Source: Paucibacter sp. KBW04 (GTDB lineage Bacteria > Pseudomonadota > Gammaproteobacteria > Burkholderiales > Burkholderiaceae_C). From it: a stretch of DNA of 64,000 bases. This document shows, in pieces, positions 1 through 8,856 of this stretch (its first letter is position 1; every line of letters begins with the position of its first letter). The stretch is taken from NCBI RefSeq assembly GCF_003852425.1, contig NZ_QAJN01000001.1, positions 744,418 to 808,417 on the forward strand. Direction: 5' to 3'. The notes under the pieces are model-generated. The model was not told where the DNA came from. It was given only the letters and a program-made list of their open reading frames with translations, and made no database searches. The translations under genes and the position numbers were made by a program.

Positions 1-1055
1 TCGGGGTACTGCAGCATCACATCGCGCATCTCGATCTCGCCGCGCACCTTGTCCAGCGTGCGGCTGCCGTTGTCGGGCTCGCGCGGCATGTCCATCAGGC
101 TCAGGCAGCCACGGGCGATCACCATGGCGCTGGTGATGGGTGGCATCAGGTCGCTCAAGTGCCGCAGGCGCGAGGTCAAGAGCAGCAAGGCGGTGACGAA
201 GGCGGCGAACTCGCCCACGCCGGTCTGGTTCTGGCGCGCTTGCAGCAAGGCCAGGCAGATGATGACCGAGAGGCCCACGCTGGCCACCAGCTGAGACAGC
301 GGTTGGCTGAGGGCTGCCGCGGTCGTTGTCTTCATCGCATTGCCTTGCACGTCTTTGGCAAGAGCGCCGAAGGCGGCGCGCTCGTAGTCGGCCGCGTCAA
401 AGGTGCGCACCACGCGCCAAGCGCGGGTCACATCGTCCACCTTGTTGACCAGGTGGAGCTGCGCATCGTAGGTGCGGGTTCCCATGGCGCGCACGCGCTG
501 GTTGATCTTGCGAACCACCAAGGCCATCAGCGGTGTGGTGATCAGGGACAAAAGCGTGAGCTGCCAGTTCAGGTAAAAAAGGTAGCCCAGCATGGCGATG
601 GCAGGCAAGCCGTCGCGCAGGACGCTCAGCGCGCTATTGCCGACCAAGCTCATGATCTGCTGCGGGTCGTTGACGACCTTGGTGACGGCCGTGCCCGGTT
701 GCAAGCTGGTGAAGACGCGGGAATCGGCCCGCAAAAGCGAGTCCAACAAGGCGGCGCGGAAGTCCATCACGCTGCGCCACAGCGTCCAGTTGAACATGTA
801 TTGGCCGGCGAAACTGCAGGCCCCGCGCAAGGCAAACAAGCCAATCAGGGTGACGGGCACCCACCAGATGCTGAAGGAATTTTTTGTGAAGCCGTCGCTG
901 AAGACCAGATTGATCAGCTTGGGGATCAGGGGTTCGGTGACTGCCGCGCCGATATAGGCCAGGACGGTCAGCAGCGCACCCATGCGATAGGGTTTGACGA
1001 AGCCAGCCAAACGGCGGGCAATTGGCTTGAAATCGGACGCTTGTTCATCACTCAT
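1..1055 (-). CDS. msbA: Lipid A flippase MsbA, ABC transporter (3' part outside window)
   Basis: Reading leftward from an ATG at 1055, the frame stays open to the window edge, giving about 351 residues of an ABC exporter. The visible part is the transmembrane domain: repeated hydrophobic segments separated by a conserved cytoplasmic stretch (TKVVNDPQQIMSLVG, then ARGCLSLMDMPREPDNGSRT before the nucleotide-binding domain). The Walker motifs lie beyond the edge. MsbA-family proteins flip lipid A-core across the inner membrane using ATP. The neighbouring glycosyltransferases and lapAB fit an LPS or surface-glycan setting. Its start is 38 bases from the divergent glycosyltransferase, so the two share a short promoter region. 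A related lipid exporter cannot be excluded without the ATPase domain. Confidence 0.8.
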   Translation of the reverse strand, partial: MSDEQASDFKPIARRLAGFVKPYRMGALLTVLAYIGAAVTEPLIPKLINLVFSDGFTKNSFSIWWVPVTLIGLFALRGACSFAGQYMFNWTLWRSVMDFRAALLDSLLRADSRVFTSLQPGTAVTKVVNDPQQIMSLVGNSALSVLRDGLPAIAMLGYLFYLNWQLTLLSLITTPLMALVVRKINQRVRAMGTRTYDAQLHLVNKVDDVTRAWRVVRTFDAADYERAAFGALAKDVQGNAMKTTTAAALSQPLSQLVASVGLSVIICLALLQARQNQTGVGEFAAFVTALLLLTSRLRHLSDLMPPITSAMVIARGCLSLMDMPREPDNGSRTLDKVRGEIEMRDVMLQYP

Positions 1056-1093
1056 AGCCTGCCATTGTCGCCGCTGTTTCTATACTGCCCGGC

Positions 1094-2233
1094 ATGAGGA
1101 AAAGCGTGGAAAACAACGAGCGAAGAGATGACACCTTGACCAGATCCGAGGCGCCGCGGGTGCTGCACTTCGTGACGGGCGGTTTTTCGGGGGCGACGCA
1201 GGTGGCGATTGATCTGTGCTTGGCCTCTTTGCAGACCGGCCGCATCGCGCCGCTGCTGGTGCTGCGCCGCAAACGCAATACCGACAAGGTGCGGGTTCAG
1301 GCCTTGCGCGACAAGGGCTTGCAGGTTTGGGTGGTGCCGGGTTGGTCACATCTGGCCACGCTGTGGGCGCTGCGGCGCTTGTGCTTGGCCTTGCGGCCAC
1401 GGGTGATGGTGGCGCATGGCTTCCCCGAGCATCTGCTGGGCCGTTGGGCCGCGCTATGGGCGGGCGTGTCGGTGCTGACCCAGGTGGAACACAATAGCCG
1501 CGAGCGCTACAGCGCCTGGCGGCTCTGGCAGGCCCGCCGATTGGCGCCCTACAGCGCCAAATTGATTGGCGTGTCGGAAGGCGTGCGGCAGCGCCTACTG
1601 CAGTTGGGTATGCCGGCGGCCAAGACTCTGGCGATTCCTAATGGGATTGATCTGCGGCGCTTCGAGGCAGCGCAAGGCAAGCCTTTTGCGGCACGTTTGC
1701 CGCAGCTGGTGATGTCGGCCCGCTTTGCGCGCCAGAAAGACCATCTGACCCTGATCCGTGCCCTGCACCTGCTGCGTCAGCAAGACCTGGCACCTAAGCT
1801 CAAGCTAGGCGGGGCGGGCAAGGCTTCTTACCGCAAAGCGGCGGAGGATTTGGTCCGGCAACTGGGTCTGCAAGACCAGGTCGAGTTCCTGGGCCACTAC
1901 GGCCAAATGCCCCAGCTTTTGATGGACTCGCAGATCTGCGTGCTCGCCACCCATTACGAAGGCATGCCCCTGGCCTTGGTGGAGGGCATGGCAGCGGGCT
2001 GTGCCTGTGTGGCCTCGGATGTGGTGGGTGTCAGCGAGGTGCTCGCCCAGGGCGAGACTGGATTCCTGGTGCCCGAGGGCGATGCCCAGGCCTTGGCCGA
2101 TGTGCTGGGCCGCCTGCTGCGCGAAGCCGGTCTGGCCGAGCGACTGGGCCGGGCTGCGCGCGAGCGAGCCTTGGCCGAGCATGGCATGCCGCTGATGATT
2201 CAGCGTTACGAGGATTTGCTGCTCAGCCTGTAG
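1094..2233 (+). CDS. Glycosyltransferase family 4 protein
   Basis: A 379-residue protein with a GT-B fold pattern. The N-terminal half has a glycine-rich donor loop (VTGGFSGATQVAIDL), and the C-terminal half carries the GT4 signature (HYEGMPLALVEGMAAGCACVAS) with its EGMxxxxxEGMA glutamates that bind the nucleotide-sugar. It probably transfers a sugar from an activated donor to a lipid-linked or core-oligosaccharide acceptor at the inner membrane. It lies divergent from msbA and overlaps the end of the convergent GT2 gene by 11 bases. The ATG at 1094 has no visible ribosome site, whereas an in-frame GTG at 1106 is preceded by GAGGAAA, so translation may start there. The acceptor sugar cannot be told from sequence. 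Confidence 0.85.
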   Translation: MRKSVENNERRDDTLTRSEAPRVLHFVTGGFSGATQVAIDLCLASLQTGRIAPLLVLRRKRNTDKVRVQALRDKGLQVWVVPGWSHLATLWALRRLCLALRPRVMVAHGFPEHLLGRWAALWAGVSVLTQVEHNSRERYSAWRLWQARRLAPYSAKLIGVSEGVRQRLLQLGMPAAKTLAIPNGIDLRRFEAAQGKPFAARLPQLVMSARFARQKDHLTLIRALHLLRQQDLAPKLKLGGAGKASYRKAAEDLVRQLGLQDQVEFLGHYGQMPQLLMDSQICVLATHYEGMPLALVEGMAAGCACVASDVVGVSEVLAQGETGFLVPEGDAQALADVLGRLLREAGLAERLGRAARERALAEHGMPLMIQRYEDLLLSL

Positions 2234-3245
2234 CTCGGTTGAGCCAGTAGCGCAGCTGCAAGAAGCGCAAGAGTCGCCCGGTCTTGAGGTAGCTGCGCAG
2301 CAGTTCCTGCGGCGCGATCGGCGAGCTAGCGGCAAACTGCCGGGCGAAGCGCTTCAAGGCCTTGCCTGCGTCTGCATCGCGCAGCTTTGTGCGGCGCTTG
2401 CAGACCCGCACAAAGGTTCGGGCGCAGAAGTGCGCGATCAGGAGCAGACCTTGGGGGCTGAAGCTCAGACCTGGCGCTCGCAAGGCCTTGGGCAAGCCCA
2501 CCAGGGCGCTCATCCAGTCTTCTAGTTTGCTGGCGTTCAGGCTGCTGAGAATGCTGCCGGGCCGCTGGCGATAAGCCATCCAGACTTCGTTCACATGCAT
2601 CCAGCGCTGGGCGGTGAGGGCCAGGCGCGGGTAGACGGCCAAGTCTTCAAAGGCTTTGCCTACGGGGAAGCGCAAGTCCTGCGGCCAGGCCGCCCGCCGC
2701 ACGATCTTGGTCCAGGCATGGAATTGGCCTTGCGCAAACATGCCGGTCAGCAAGGCCTCGGTGTCGGTCTGCAGGCTGTTGGAGGGGCCGGCAAAGGTGG
2801 AGACATGGGCGTACTTGGGCTTGGACTGTGTCTGGCCGTCGTCAAAAGAGCGGAAGTCGCACAGCAGCAAATCGAGGCCTTGGGTTGCCGGGCCTTCGAT
2901 CAAGGCCTTGAGGCGGGGCAGCACACCGGGTTCCATCAAATCATCGGGGTCGACGCACCAGACGTAGCTGCCCTGCGCCGCTGCCAGGCCCGTGTTGCGG
3001 GCAGCGCTGAGGCCCTGGTTCTGTGCATGGCGGATCAGGCGAATTTGCTGAGGATGGCGGGCCTGCAGGGCTTCGATCAGCGCGGACGATGCATCGGGCG
3101 ATGCGTCGTCGACGAAGATCAGCTCCACGCCTTCATCGGCCTGTTGGAGGATGGAGTCGGCACAGGCTTGAAGATAGGCCTCGACTTTATAGACGGGCAG
3201 GATCAGGCTTAGCCAAGGAGCGGCCTGCGCGGGCATGCTTGTCAT
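2223..3245 (-). CDS. Glycosyltransferase family 2 protein
   Basis: A 340-residue GT-A enzyme. The N-terminus has the GT2 pattern: SLILPVYKVEAYLQACADSI, then ELIFVDDASPDASS, and a DPDD metal/nucleotide motif (VWCVDPDDLMEPG) near residue 100. The C-terminal third is basic and contains helices typical of membrane-associated family members. It probably adds a sugar to a surface polysaccharide or the LPS core. The start codon overlaps the stop of the upstream Caps_synth-type gene by four bases (ATGA type), so these are co-translated. The 3' end runs 11 bases into the convergent GT4 gene. Confidence 0.85.
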   Translation of the reverse strand: MTSMPAQAAPWLSLILPVYKVEAYLQACADSILQQADEGVELIFVDDASPDASSALIEALQARHPQQIRLIRHAQNQGLSAARNTGLAAAQGSYVWCVDPDDLMEPGVLPRLKALIEGPATQGLDLLLCDFRSFDDGQTQSKPKYAHVSTFAGPSNSLQTDTEALLTGMFAQGQFHAWTKIVRRAAWPQDLRFPVGKAFEDLAVYPRLALTAQRWMHVNEVWMAYRQRPGSILSSLNASKLEDWMSALVGLPKALRAPGLSFSPQGLLLIAHFCARTFVRVCKRRTKLRDADAGKALKRFARQFAASSPIAPQELLRSYLKTGRLLRFLQLRYWLNRATG

Positions 3246-4222
3246 CGTGTCAGTTTGAGCAGTCGGGCCAAGGCGCTTGAGCGTATCCAGCGGCCCTTGG
3301 CCAAGCCTTGTTCCACCACCCGGCGGTCATTGCCGCGCAGCTTGATCAGCACCGGCAAGCGGGCCGGGCAGGGCATGAGGGCCAGACGGGCGAAGAGGTG
3401 GCGCTTGCGCCAGCCAACGGCGGCGTGGAAGCCCAGTGCAGAGTCCTCGGCGCGCAACAGGCTCAGGCGGTATTGTTCGGGCGCCAGATCCAGCAGATCG
3501 GAGGCGGCCATATGCATCAGCAGATAGCACTGAAAGTCCGGGGTCAGGTTTTGCGCGACCCGCTCCAAGCGGCCTTGTTCGCGCAGACGCTGCAGATTGG
3601 CCTCGGCTCCCAGAGCCAAGACCTCGTCAAAGGCCTGGGCCAGGGCGACGACAAAGGGGCTGGCGGGCACGGCGGCCATGAACCAATTCTCGATCAGGGG
3701 CAGCGCGGGGCGCGTGCTTGAGCTGTCGAGATAAAAGCCTATGTACTCGGCCTGGGTGCGGGCGCGCTGTTCGTGCACCCAGGACAGATCGCGGCACAAG
3801 ACCGTGGAAGCATCCATCCAGATGCCGCCATGGCGGGCCAATAACTGCACGCGGAGCCAGTCGGCCTGGCGATAGGCGGGCAGGCCGTCAAAGCCGGCGG
3901 CCAAGCTGTCGGCGTCAATCCATTGAAGCAGGCTGCGGCGATTCAGCAGGCGCAACTCATGGTCCGGCGCTTGATCGCGCCAGTTTTGCAGGCATTGCTG
4001 GATCAGCGGTGGTGGTGCACCGGGCTCCCAATAGCTCCAGATGATGCGCGGGATGCTGGTCTGAAGCTCGGGCGCATTGGCGCCTATCAGGCATTCCTGC
4101 GCCCGTTCGGGCACTTTGGCAAAGGCCACGCGAGCCAGTTCACGCAGCAGCAGAAGCAGAACCAGCAGGCCTAGGCCTAGCAGGCCCAGGCTCAGCATGA
4201 GCGGCCAGGAAGGGCTTGCCAT
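3242..4222 (-). CDS. Capsular polysaccharide synthesis-type glycosyltransferase (GT32-like)
   Basis: A 326-residue protein starting with one transmembrane helix (LMLSLGLLGLGLLVLLLLLR). A catalytic domain of the Caps_synth/Gly_transf_sug type follows: IPRIIWSYWEPGAPPPLIQQC, then YRQADWLRVQLLARHGGIWMDAS with the GGxxxDxS metal-binding site near residue 135. The family transfers sugars onto capsule or O-antigen-like glycans at the membrane. The gene sits between two other minus-strand glycosyltransferases, 8 bases downstream of one and overlapping the other by 4, which indicates one operon for a short surface glycan. The exact donor and linkage are unknown. Confidence 0.75.
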   Translation of the reverse strand: MASPSWPLMLSLGLLGLGLLVLLLLLRELARVAFAKVPERAQECLIGANAPELQTSIPRIIWSYWEPGAPPPLIQQCLQNWRDQAPDHELRLLNRRSLLQWIDADSLAAGFDGLPAYRQADWLRVQLLARHGGIWMDASTVLCRDLSWVHEQRARTQAEYIGFYLDSSSTRPALPLIENWFMAAVPASPFVVALAQAFDEVLALGAEANLQRLREQGRLERVAQNLTPDFQCYLLMHMAASDLLDLAPEQYRLSLLRAEDSALGFHAAVGWRKRHLFARLALMPCPARLPVLIKLRGNDRRVVEQGLAKGRWIRSSALARLLKLTR

Positions 4223-4230
4223 GGGCTTGA

Positions 4231-4959
4231 TTACTCCCGCCAGTGGTCAGCGATCCAGCGGGCCGGCCGCGCATGCCGCCAATTGCCGTTGTTTCGGCCG
4301 GCCAGGGCGTCGGGCGGGTTCATCACGCCGTGGAAGATCAGGATTCGGGCACCCTTGGGGATGAAGGGGTCGCGCCAGAAGCTGCTGGGCCACCAAGGAA
4401 TGCAGTGGTATTTGTAGCTGGCGCACCAGCTGCTGTCCCAGTACTGCAGCTTGCCCTGTTTGTGCAGCACATCGCTCAAAAAGGCTTGCTCGTTGCGGAA
4501 TTCGGCCTTGGCCTTGGCCTGGTTCTCACGGAACTGCTGCAAGACATCGGCATGCGCGCCCAGGGTGAAGCGGTAGACCGAGGAGTTGCCGGTGATGCGC
4601 CAGGGGCGCTTCCAGTCGTGAATAATCAGGAACTCACCCGGCACTTCAAAAAAAGGTGTGATGTCGTCGGTGATGACCACATCCAGATCCAGGAAGAGCG
4701 CGGTGCCGCGCAGGCCGTGCAAGTCGGCCTCGAAGGTGGTCAGCTTCTTCCAGCCCCGCTCCGGCTCGCCATTTGGCAGGGTCAGCTCGGGGATGGGCAG
4801 GCATTGCACCTCGTCGCGAATGCCCTCCGTGCGATCGGTCAGGCAGACGAATTTGAACTCGCCCTTGAGATGCCGGCGCACCATAGCGTAGAGACGGTTG
4901 ACGTACTCGGGGCCGTACTTGGTACCCCATTTCATGCAGAGGATGACGCGCTCGTCCAT
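4231..4959 (-). CDS. Putative glycosyltransferase with DLD motif
   Basis: A 242-residue soluble protein. The sequence EFKFVCLTDRTEGI followed by GTALFLDLDVVITDDI looks like a GT-A nucleotide-sugar fold with a DxD metal site (residues about 93-95). The later part is rich in Trp and Tyr (YWDSSWCASYKYHCIPWWPS), as in sugar-binding pockets. It resembles the small glycosyltransferase-like proteins often found next to LPS core genes. It lies 8 bases upstream of the Caps_synth-type gene and 12 bases downstream of lapB in the same direction. The enzymatic role is inferred; I could not assign a named family with certainty. Confidence 0.6.
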   Translation of the reverse strand: MDERVILCMKWGTKYGPEYVNRLYAMVRRHLKGEFKFVCLTDRTEGIRDEVQCLPIPELTLPNGEPERGWKKLTTFEADLHGLRGTALFLDLDVVITDDITPFFEVPGEFLIIHDWKRPWRITGNSSVYRFTLGAHADVLQQFRENQAKAKAEFRNEQAFLSDVLHKQGKLQYWDSSWCASYKYHCIPWWPSSFWRDPFIPKGARILIFHGVMNPPDALAGRNNGNWRHARPARWIADHWRE

Positions 4960-4971
4960 GCTTGTTCTTCT

Positions 4972-6120
4972 TTACAGTTCTTCTACGTGACGGGGCGGAT
5001 AGGTGTCCCAATTCAGGCAGCCAGGGCATTGCCAGAAATAGTGTTGGGCCTCGAAGCCGCAGGCGGCACAGCGGTAGCGCTGCAGAGGCCGCGCGGCGCG
5101 ATCCAGGGCGCTACCGACCAAGGGGGCCTCGGCCTCGCTGAGCTGGCTGCCACTCACGGCCAGCAGATTGCGGGCCGCCGACAGGCTGGGCTGCTCGCGC
5201 AGATGTTCGGCCAGGCGCTGGCGTTGCTGGGCGGCGGCGGGCTCCAGCTTGGCGATCGCGGCCAGCAGATGCAGACCCGGCGTGCGTTGGTACTGGCTGC
5301 TCAAGGTGGCCAAGGCGCGCTCGGTGGCGCCGCAGGCTAAAGCGGCCTCGGCGTAGTCTTTTGCGACCAGATTGAAGGCTTCCGGGTTCAGGGCCAGCAA
5401 CTCGGCATAGGCATTCATCGCGGCCTCGGCCTGGCCGGCCCGGGCCAGCATCTGGCCGCCCAGCACATGGGCTCGGGCGGCTTGGGGTGCGGCCTCTCTC
5501 GCTTCGCGCAGCAAGGCTTGTGCCTCCTCGGTCTGGGCACGGGCTTGCGCTTCCAGGGCCAGCTCGCACAGGTAATGCGCCACTCGGGTCGCAAACGAGG
5601 CAGTGCCGCTGAGCTCCAGGTGGCGGGCCACGTCCACTGCCTTGCGCCAGTCACGCGAGCGCTCGAACAGGGAAAGGAGTGCCAGCTCGGCCTCGTGTTC
5701 AAACGCCGTGCCGCGCAGGGCCGAGAAGGCCTCTTCTGCGCGGTCAAACAAGCCGGCCTTGAAGAAGTCCTGTGCCAAGGCGTGCTGGGCGCGATCGCGC
5801 TCGCTGCGGGGCAGATCGCCGCGTTGCAACAGATGCTGGTGCACCCGCACGGCGCGCTCGTACTCGCCGCGGCGGCGGAATAGATTGCCCAGGGCGAAAT
5901 GCAGCTCCGAGGTGTCGGGGTCGTTTTGGACGGCTTCGATGAAGGCGTCGATGGCCTTGTCCTGCTGCTCGTTGAGCAACAGGTTCAGGCCTTTGAAATA
6001 GGCTTTGGGGGCATCGCGCTGTTCGCGCTTCCACTGCCGGGTGTCGAGCTTGGAGGCCAGCCAACCCAGGGCGAAAGCGGCCGGCAGGACGAAGAGCAGC
6101 CAGCGGGGATCAAATTCCAT
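4972..6120 (-). CDS. lapB: LPS assembly protein LapB (YciM)
   Basis: A 382-residue protein close to the usual 389. It has one N-terminal membrane helix (WLLFVLPAAFALGWLASKLD), then about nine TPR units (for example DTSELHFALGNLFRRRGEYERAVRVHQ), and a C-terminal rubredoxin-type metal site with two CxxC knuckles (YRCAACGFE and WQCPGC). In enterobacteria LapB recruits LpxC to the FtsH protease and so limits LPS synthesis. It follows lapA with an 11-base overlap, the conserved lapA-lapB pairing. All four metal cysteines are present, so the protein looks intact. Confidence 0.93.
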   Translation of the reverse strand: MEFDPRWLLFVLPAAFALGWLASKLDTRQWKREQRDAPKAYFKGLNLLLNEQQDKAIDAFIEAVQNDPDTSELHFALGNLFRRRGEYERAVRVHQHLLQRGDLPRSERDRAQHALAQDFFKAGLFDRAEEAFSALRGTAFEHEAELALLSLFERSRDWRKAVDVARHLELSGTASFATRVAHYLCELALEAQARAQTEEAQALLREAREAAPQAARAHVLGGQMLARAGQAEAAMNAYAELLALNPEAFNLVAKDYAEAALACGATERALATLSSQYQRTPGLHLLAAIAKLEPAAAQQRQRLAEHLREQPSLSAARNLLAVSGSQLSEAEAPLVGSALDRAARPLQRYRCAACGFEAQHYFWQCPGCLNWDTYPPRHVEEL

Positions 6121-6403
6121 CGTGTATCACGGCAGGGGGCTGGGGCTCATTGCTGCTGCCCGCCGGGCTCGTCTCGGGTGCGGCACGCTTGGCTTGGGCG
6201 CGGTGTTTCCACCAGGCCGGCACCATGGCCAAGACGCCGAGGGCGCAACCGAAACCGAAGGCGGTGAGCACGACGATCACCAGGGGCGCGCGCCACTCAT
6301 GACCGAAGAACCAGCGCACATCGACCTCGTGGCTGTTGTTCAGCGCAAAAGCAAAGAGCGTGAAGAAGAGGAAGGCTCGAAAAAGCCAGATGAAGATGCG
6401 CAT
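6110..6403 (-). CDS. lapA: LapA family inner-membrane protein (DUF1049)
   Basis: A 97-residue protein with two transmembrane helices (IWLFRAFLFFTLFAFALN, and VIVVLTAFGFGCALGVLAM) around a short periplasmic stretch with the family's VDVRWFF pattern. LapA partners LapB in LPS homeostasis. The stop overlaps the lapB start region by 11 bases, so the two are translated together. It lies 81 bases downstream of ihfB. Confidence 0.88.
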   Translation of the reverse strand: MRIFIWLFRAFLFFTLFAFALNNSHEVDVRWFFGHEWRAPLVIVVLTAFGFGCALGVLAMVPAWWKHRAQAKRAAPETSPAGSSNEPQPPAVIHDGI

Positions 6404-6484
6404 GGTGTCAGCATTCTAAGCCGGGGCAACCATGGTCGAGCGAGGCCGGGCTGGCCTGGCAGCCCAAGCTCGCAAATGCGAGTC

Positions 6485-6799
6485 TCAAGCGTCTTGGGGC
6501 GCGGCAGCGGCTGCACCGCCCTTGGCATCGACGGCCTCGCGCAAGGCCTTGCCGGGCTTGAAGTGGGGCACCAGCTTTTCGGGGATCAAGACCTGCTCGC
6601 CGCTGCGTGGGTTGCGGCCCATGCGAGGCGGGCGTCGATTGACCTGGAAGCTGCCGAAGCCACGAATTTCGATGCGGTGGCCGCGCGCCAGGGCATCGGA
6701 CATGGCGTCCAGAATCGTTTTGACGGCGAACTCGGTGTCGCGCTGGGCCAATTGGCCAAAGCGGTCAGACAGCAAAGCAACCAGGTCGGAGCGGGTCAT
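6485..6799 (-). CDS. ihfB: Integration host factor subunit beta
   Basis: A 104-residue HU/IHF-family DNA-bending protein. It starts [17 protein letters not shown] and contains the DNA-arm signature ([22 protein letters not shown]) and the C-terminal [13 protein letters not shown]. An upstream in-frame extension to 6970 is rejected because it runs through the rpsA terminator and is absent from the family. IHF bends DNA at specific sites in transcription, replication and recombination. The position just after rpsA matches the conserved rpsA-ihfB order of beta- and gammaproteobacteria. The C-terminus has an alanine-rich tail of about 10 residues. Confidence 0.95.
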   Translation of the reverse strand: MTRSDLVALLSDRFGQLAQRDTEFAVKTILDAMSDALARGHRIEIRGFGSFQVNRRPPRMGRNPRSGEQVLIPEKLVPHFKPGKALREAVDAKGGAAAAAPQDA

Positions 6800-6888
6800 G
6801 TTCTTGGGTTCGGTGCGGTTGTTTGGGCGCGAGGTCTTGCGTAAAACATCAGGGCGGAAATTCTTTACGCAATGCCTGGAGCCGATTG

Positions 6889-6923
6889 AAAAGGGCTCGC
6901 ACTTGGAAGTGACGAGCCCTTTT
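6889..6923 (-). terminator. Intrinsic terminator of rpsA
   Basis: A perfect 11-base inverted repeat (AAAAGGGCTCG / CGAGCCCTTTT) encloses an inner CACTT-CC-AAGTG palindrome and ends in a T run on the minus strand. It lies 66 bases beyond the rpsA stop and upstream of ihfB, so much rpsA transcription should end here. The hairpin is symmetric and could also act on the other strand. Confidence 0.85.
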
Positions 6924-6988
6924 GAGCGAGGCGAGATTAGCACAGTGAACAGGCCGCAAAGCCTGTTCATCCTGCCATTTCGGCCTGA

Positions 6989-8698
6989 TTAGCCTTGGTT
7001 GTCCAGCTTGGCGCGCAGCAGGGCGCCCAGGCTGGTCGTGCCGGCGCTTTCGCGCTCGGCAGTAGCGCTCAGGCGCTGCATGGCTTCTTGGTTGTCGGCG
7101 TTGTCCTTGGCCTTGATCGACAGCTGAATATTGCGGGTCTTGCGATCCACATTCACGATCAGGGCGGAGACTTCGTCGCCTTCCTTCAGCACATTGCGAG
7201 CGTCTTCGACGCGGTCGCGGCTGATTTCCGAAGCGCGCAGATAGCCCAGCACTTCGTCGGCCAGTTCGATCTCGGCGCCACGGGCGTCAACAGTCTTGAC
7301 CTTGCCGGTCACCGTCATGCCGCGGTCATTGACCGTGGTGTAGGTGGTGAAGGGGTCGCTGTCCAGCTGCTTGATGCCCAGGGAGATGCGCTCGCGCTCA
7401 ACGTCCACGGCCAGCACCAGGGCTTCGACTTCTTGGCCCTTCTTGAAGTTGCGCACGGCAGCTTCGCCGGTTTCGTTCCACGACAGGTCAGACAGGTGCA
7501 CCAGGCCGTCGATGCCTTGAGCCAGGCCAACGAACACGCCGAAGTCGGTGATCGACTTGACGGGGCCCTTGACGCGGTCGCCGCGCTTGACGGTTTCAGC
7601 GAAATCTTCCCAAGGATTGGCCTTGCACTGCTTCATGCCCAGGGAGATGCGACGCTTGTCTTCGTCGATTTCCAGGACCATGACTTCGACTTCGTCGCCC
7701 AGGGTGACCAGCTTGGAAGGAGCAACGTTCTTGTTGGTCCAGTCCATTTCGGACACGTGCACCAGACCTTCGATGCCGGGTTCGATCTCAACGAATGCGC
7801 CGTAGTCAGCGATGTTGGTGATCTTGCCGAACAGGCGGGTGCTGGTGGGGTAACGACGAGCAACGCCGAACCAAGGATCGTCGCCCAGCTGCTTCAGACC
7901 CAGCGAAACGCGGTTCTTCTCAGCATCGAACTTCAGGATCTTGGCGGTCAGTTCCTGACCAACCGTGACCACTTCGCTCGGGTGACGGACACGGCGCCAT
8001 GCCATGTCGGTGATGTGCAGCAGGCCGTCGATGCCGCCCAGGTCCACGAAGGCACCGTATTCGGTGATGTTCTTGACCACGCCTTGAACGATGGCGCCTT
8101 CGGCCAGCGTTTCCAGCAGCTTGGCGCGCTCTTCGCCCATCGAAGCTTCAACCACAGCACGACGCGACAACACGACGTTGTTGCGCTTGCGGTCCAGCTT
8201 GATGACCTTGAACTCCATGGTCTTGCCTTCGTACGGGCTCATGTCCTTGACCGGACGGGTGTCCAGCAGGGAACCCGGCAGGAAGGCGCGGATGCCGTTG
8301 ACCAGCACGGTCAGGCCGCCCTTGACCTTGCCCGACACGGTACCGGTCACGAAGTCGCCCGACTCCAGTGCGGTTTCCAGCGACAGCCACGAGGCCAGAC
8401 GCTTGGCCTTGTCGCGCGACAGGATGGTGTCGCCGTAGCCGTTTTCGATGGCGTCAATCGCCACGGAAACGAAGTCGCCGATTTGAACTTCCAGTTCGCC
8501 CTGGTCGTTCTTGAATTCTTCGATTGGCACGTAGGCTTCAGACTTGAGGCCGGCGTTCACAACCACAAAGCTGTGCTCAACGCGCACGACTTCGGCCGAG
8601 ATCACTTCACCGGCGCGCAGGTCGGAGCGCTGCAGCGACTCCTCGAACATGGCGGCAAAAGAGTCGGGAGCGAAGGCTGCGGTTTGGGTTTGGGACAT
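6989..8698 (-). CDS. rpsA: 30S ribosomal protein S1
   Basis: A 569-residue protein starting [20 protein letters not shown], preceded by AGGAAA about 5 bases upstream, which fixes the start at 8698 rather than the longer open frame. It contains six S1 RNA-binding domains, for example [39 protein letters not shown] and [21 protein letters not shown]1 binds mRNA 5' regions and brings them to the 30S subunit. The gene is flanked by aroA-cmk upstream and by its own terminator and ihfB downstream, the classical cmk-rpsA-ihfB order. Codon usage is strongly biased, which makes long spurious frames on the opposite strand. Confidence 0.97.
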   Translation of the reverse strand: MSQTQTAAFAPDSFAAMFEESLQRSDLRAGEVISAEVVRVEHSFVVVNAGLKSEAYVPIEEFKNDQGELEVQIGDFVSVAIDAIENGYGDTILSRDKAKRLASWLSLETALESGDFVTGTVSGKVKGGLTVLVNGIRAFLPGSLLDTRPVKDMSPYEGKTMEFKVIKLDRKRNNVVLSRRAVVEASMGEERAKLLETLAEGAIVQGVVKNITEYGAFVDLGGIDGLLHITDMAWRRVRHPSEVVTVGQELTAKILKFDAEKNRVSLGLKQLGDDPWFGVARRYPTSTRLFGKITNIADYGAFVEIEPGIEGLVHVSEMDWTNKNVAPSKLVTLGDEVEVMVLEIDEDKRRISLGMKQCKANPWEDFAETVKRGDRVKGPVKSITDFGVFVGLAQGIDGLVHLSDLSWNETGEAAVRNFKKGQEVEALVLAVDVERERISLGIKQLDSDPFTTYTTVNDRGMTVTGKVKTVDARGAEIELADEVLGYLRASEISRDRVEDARNVLKEGDEVSALIVNVDRKTRNIQLSIKAKDNADNQEAMQRLSATAERESAGTTSLGALLRAKLDNQG

Positions 8699-8856
8699 GA
8701 GGTTTCCTGGACCTGCTGCAACAAGCGTTTGTTCGCAGGCGGTGGGTGCAAGGCGCGGGAGCGCTTTGCGGGTTAGGTTGTTGACAGCGCCCGGGCGGAG
8801 AGCCTGGGCGACGTTTTTGGGCTTTGGATGATCTCCTGGGCCCGGCCTTGCAACGC

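Noticed and set aside
6995..8776. Open frame of 593 codons antisense to rpsA
   Set aside because: Shadow of the S1 repeats, with only family-unlike His/Gln/Val composition.
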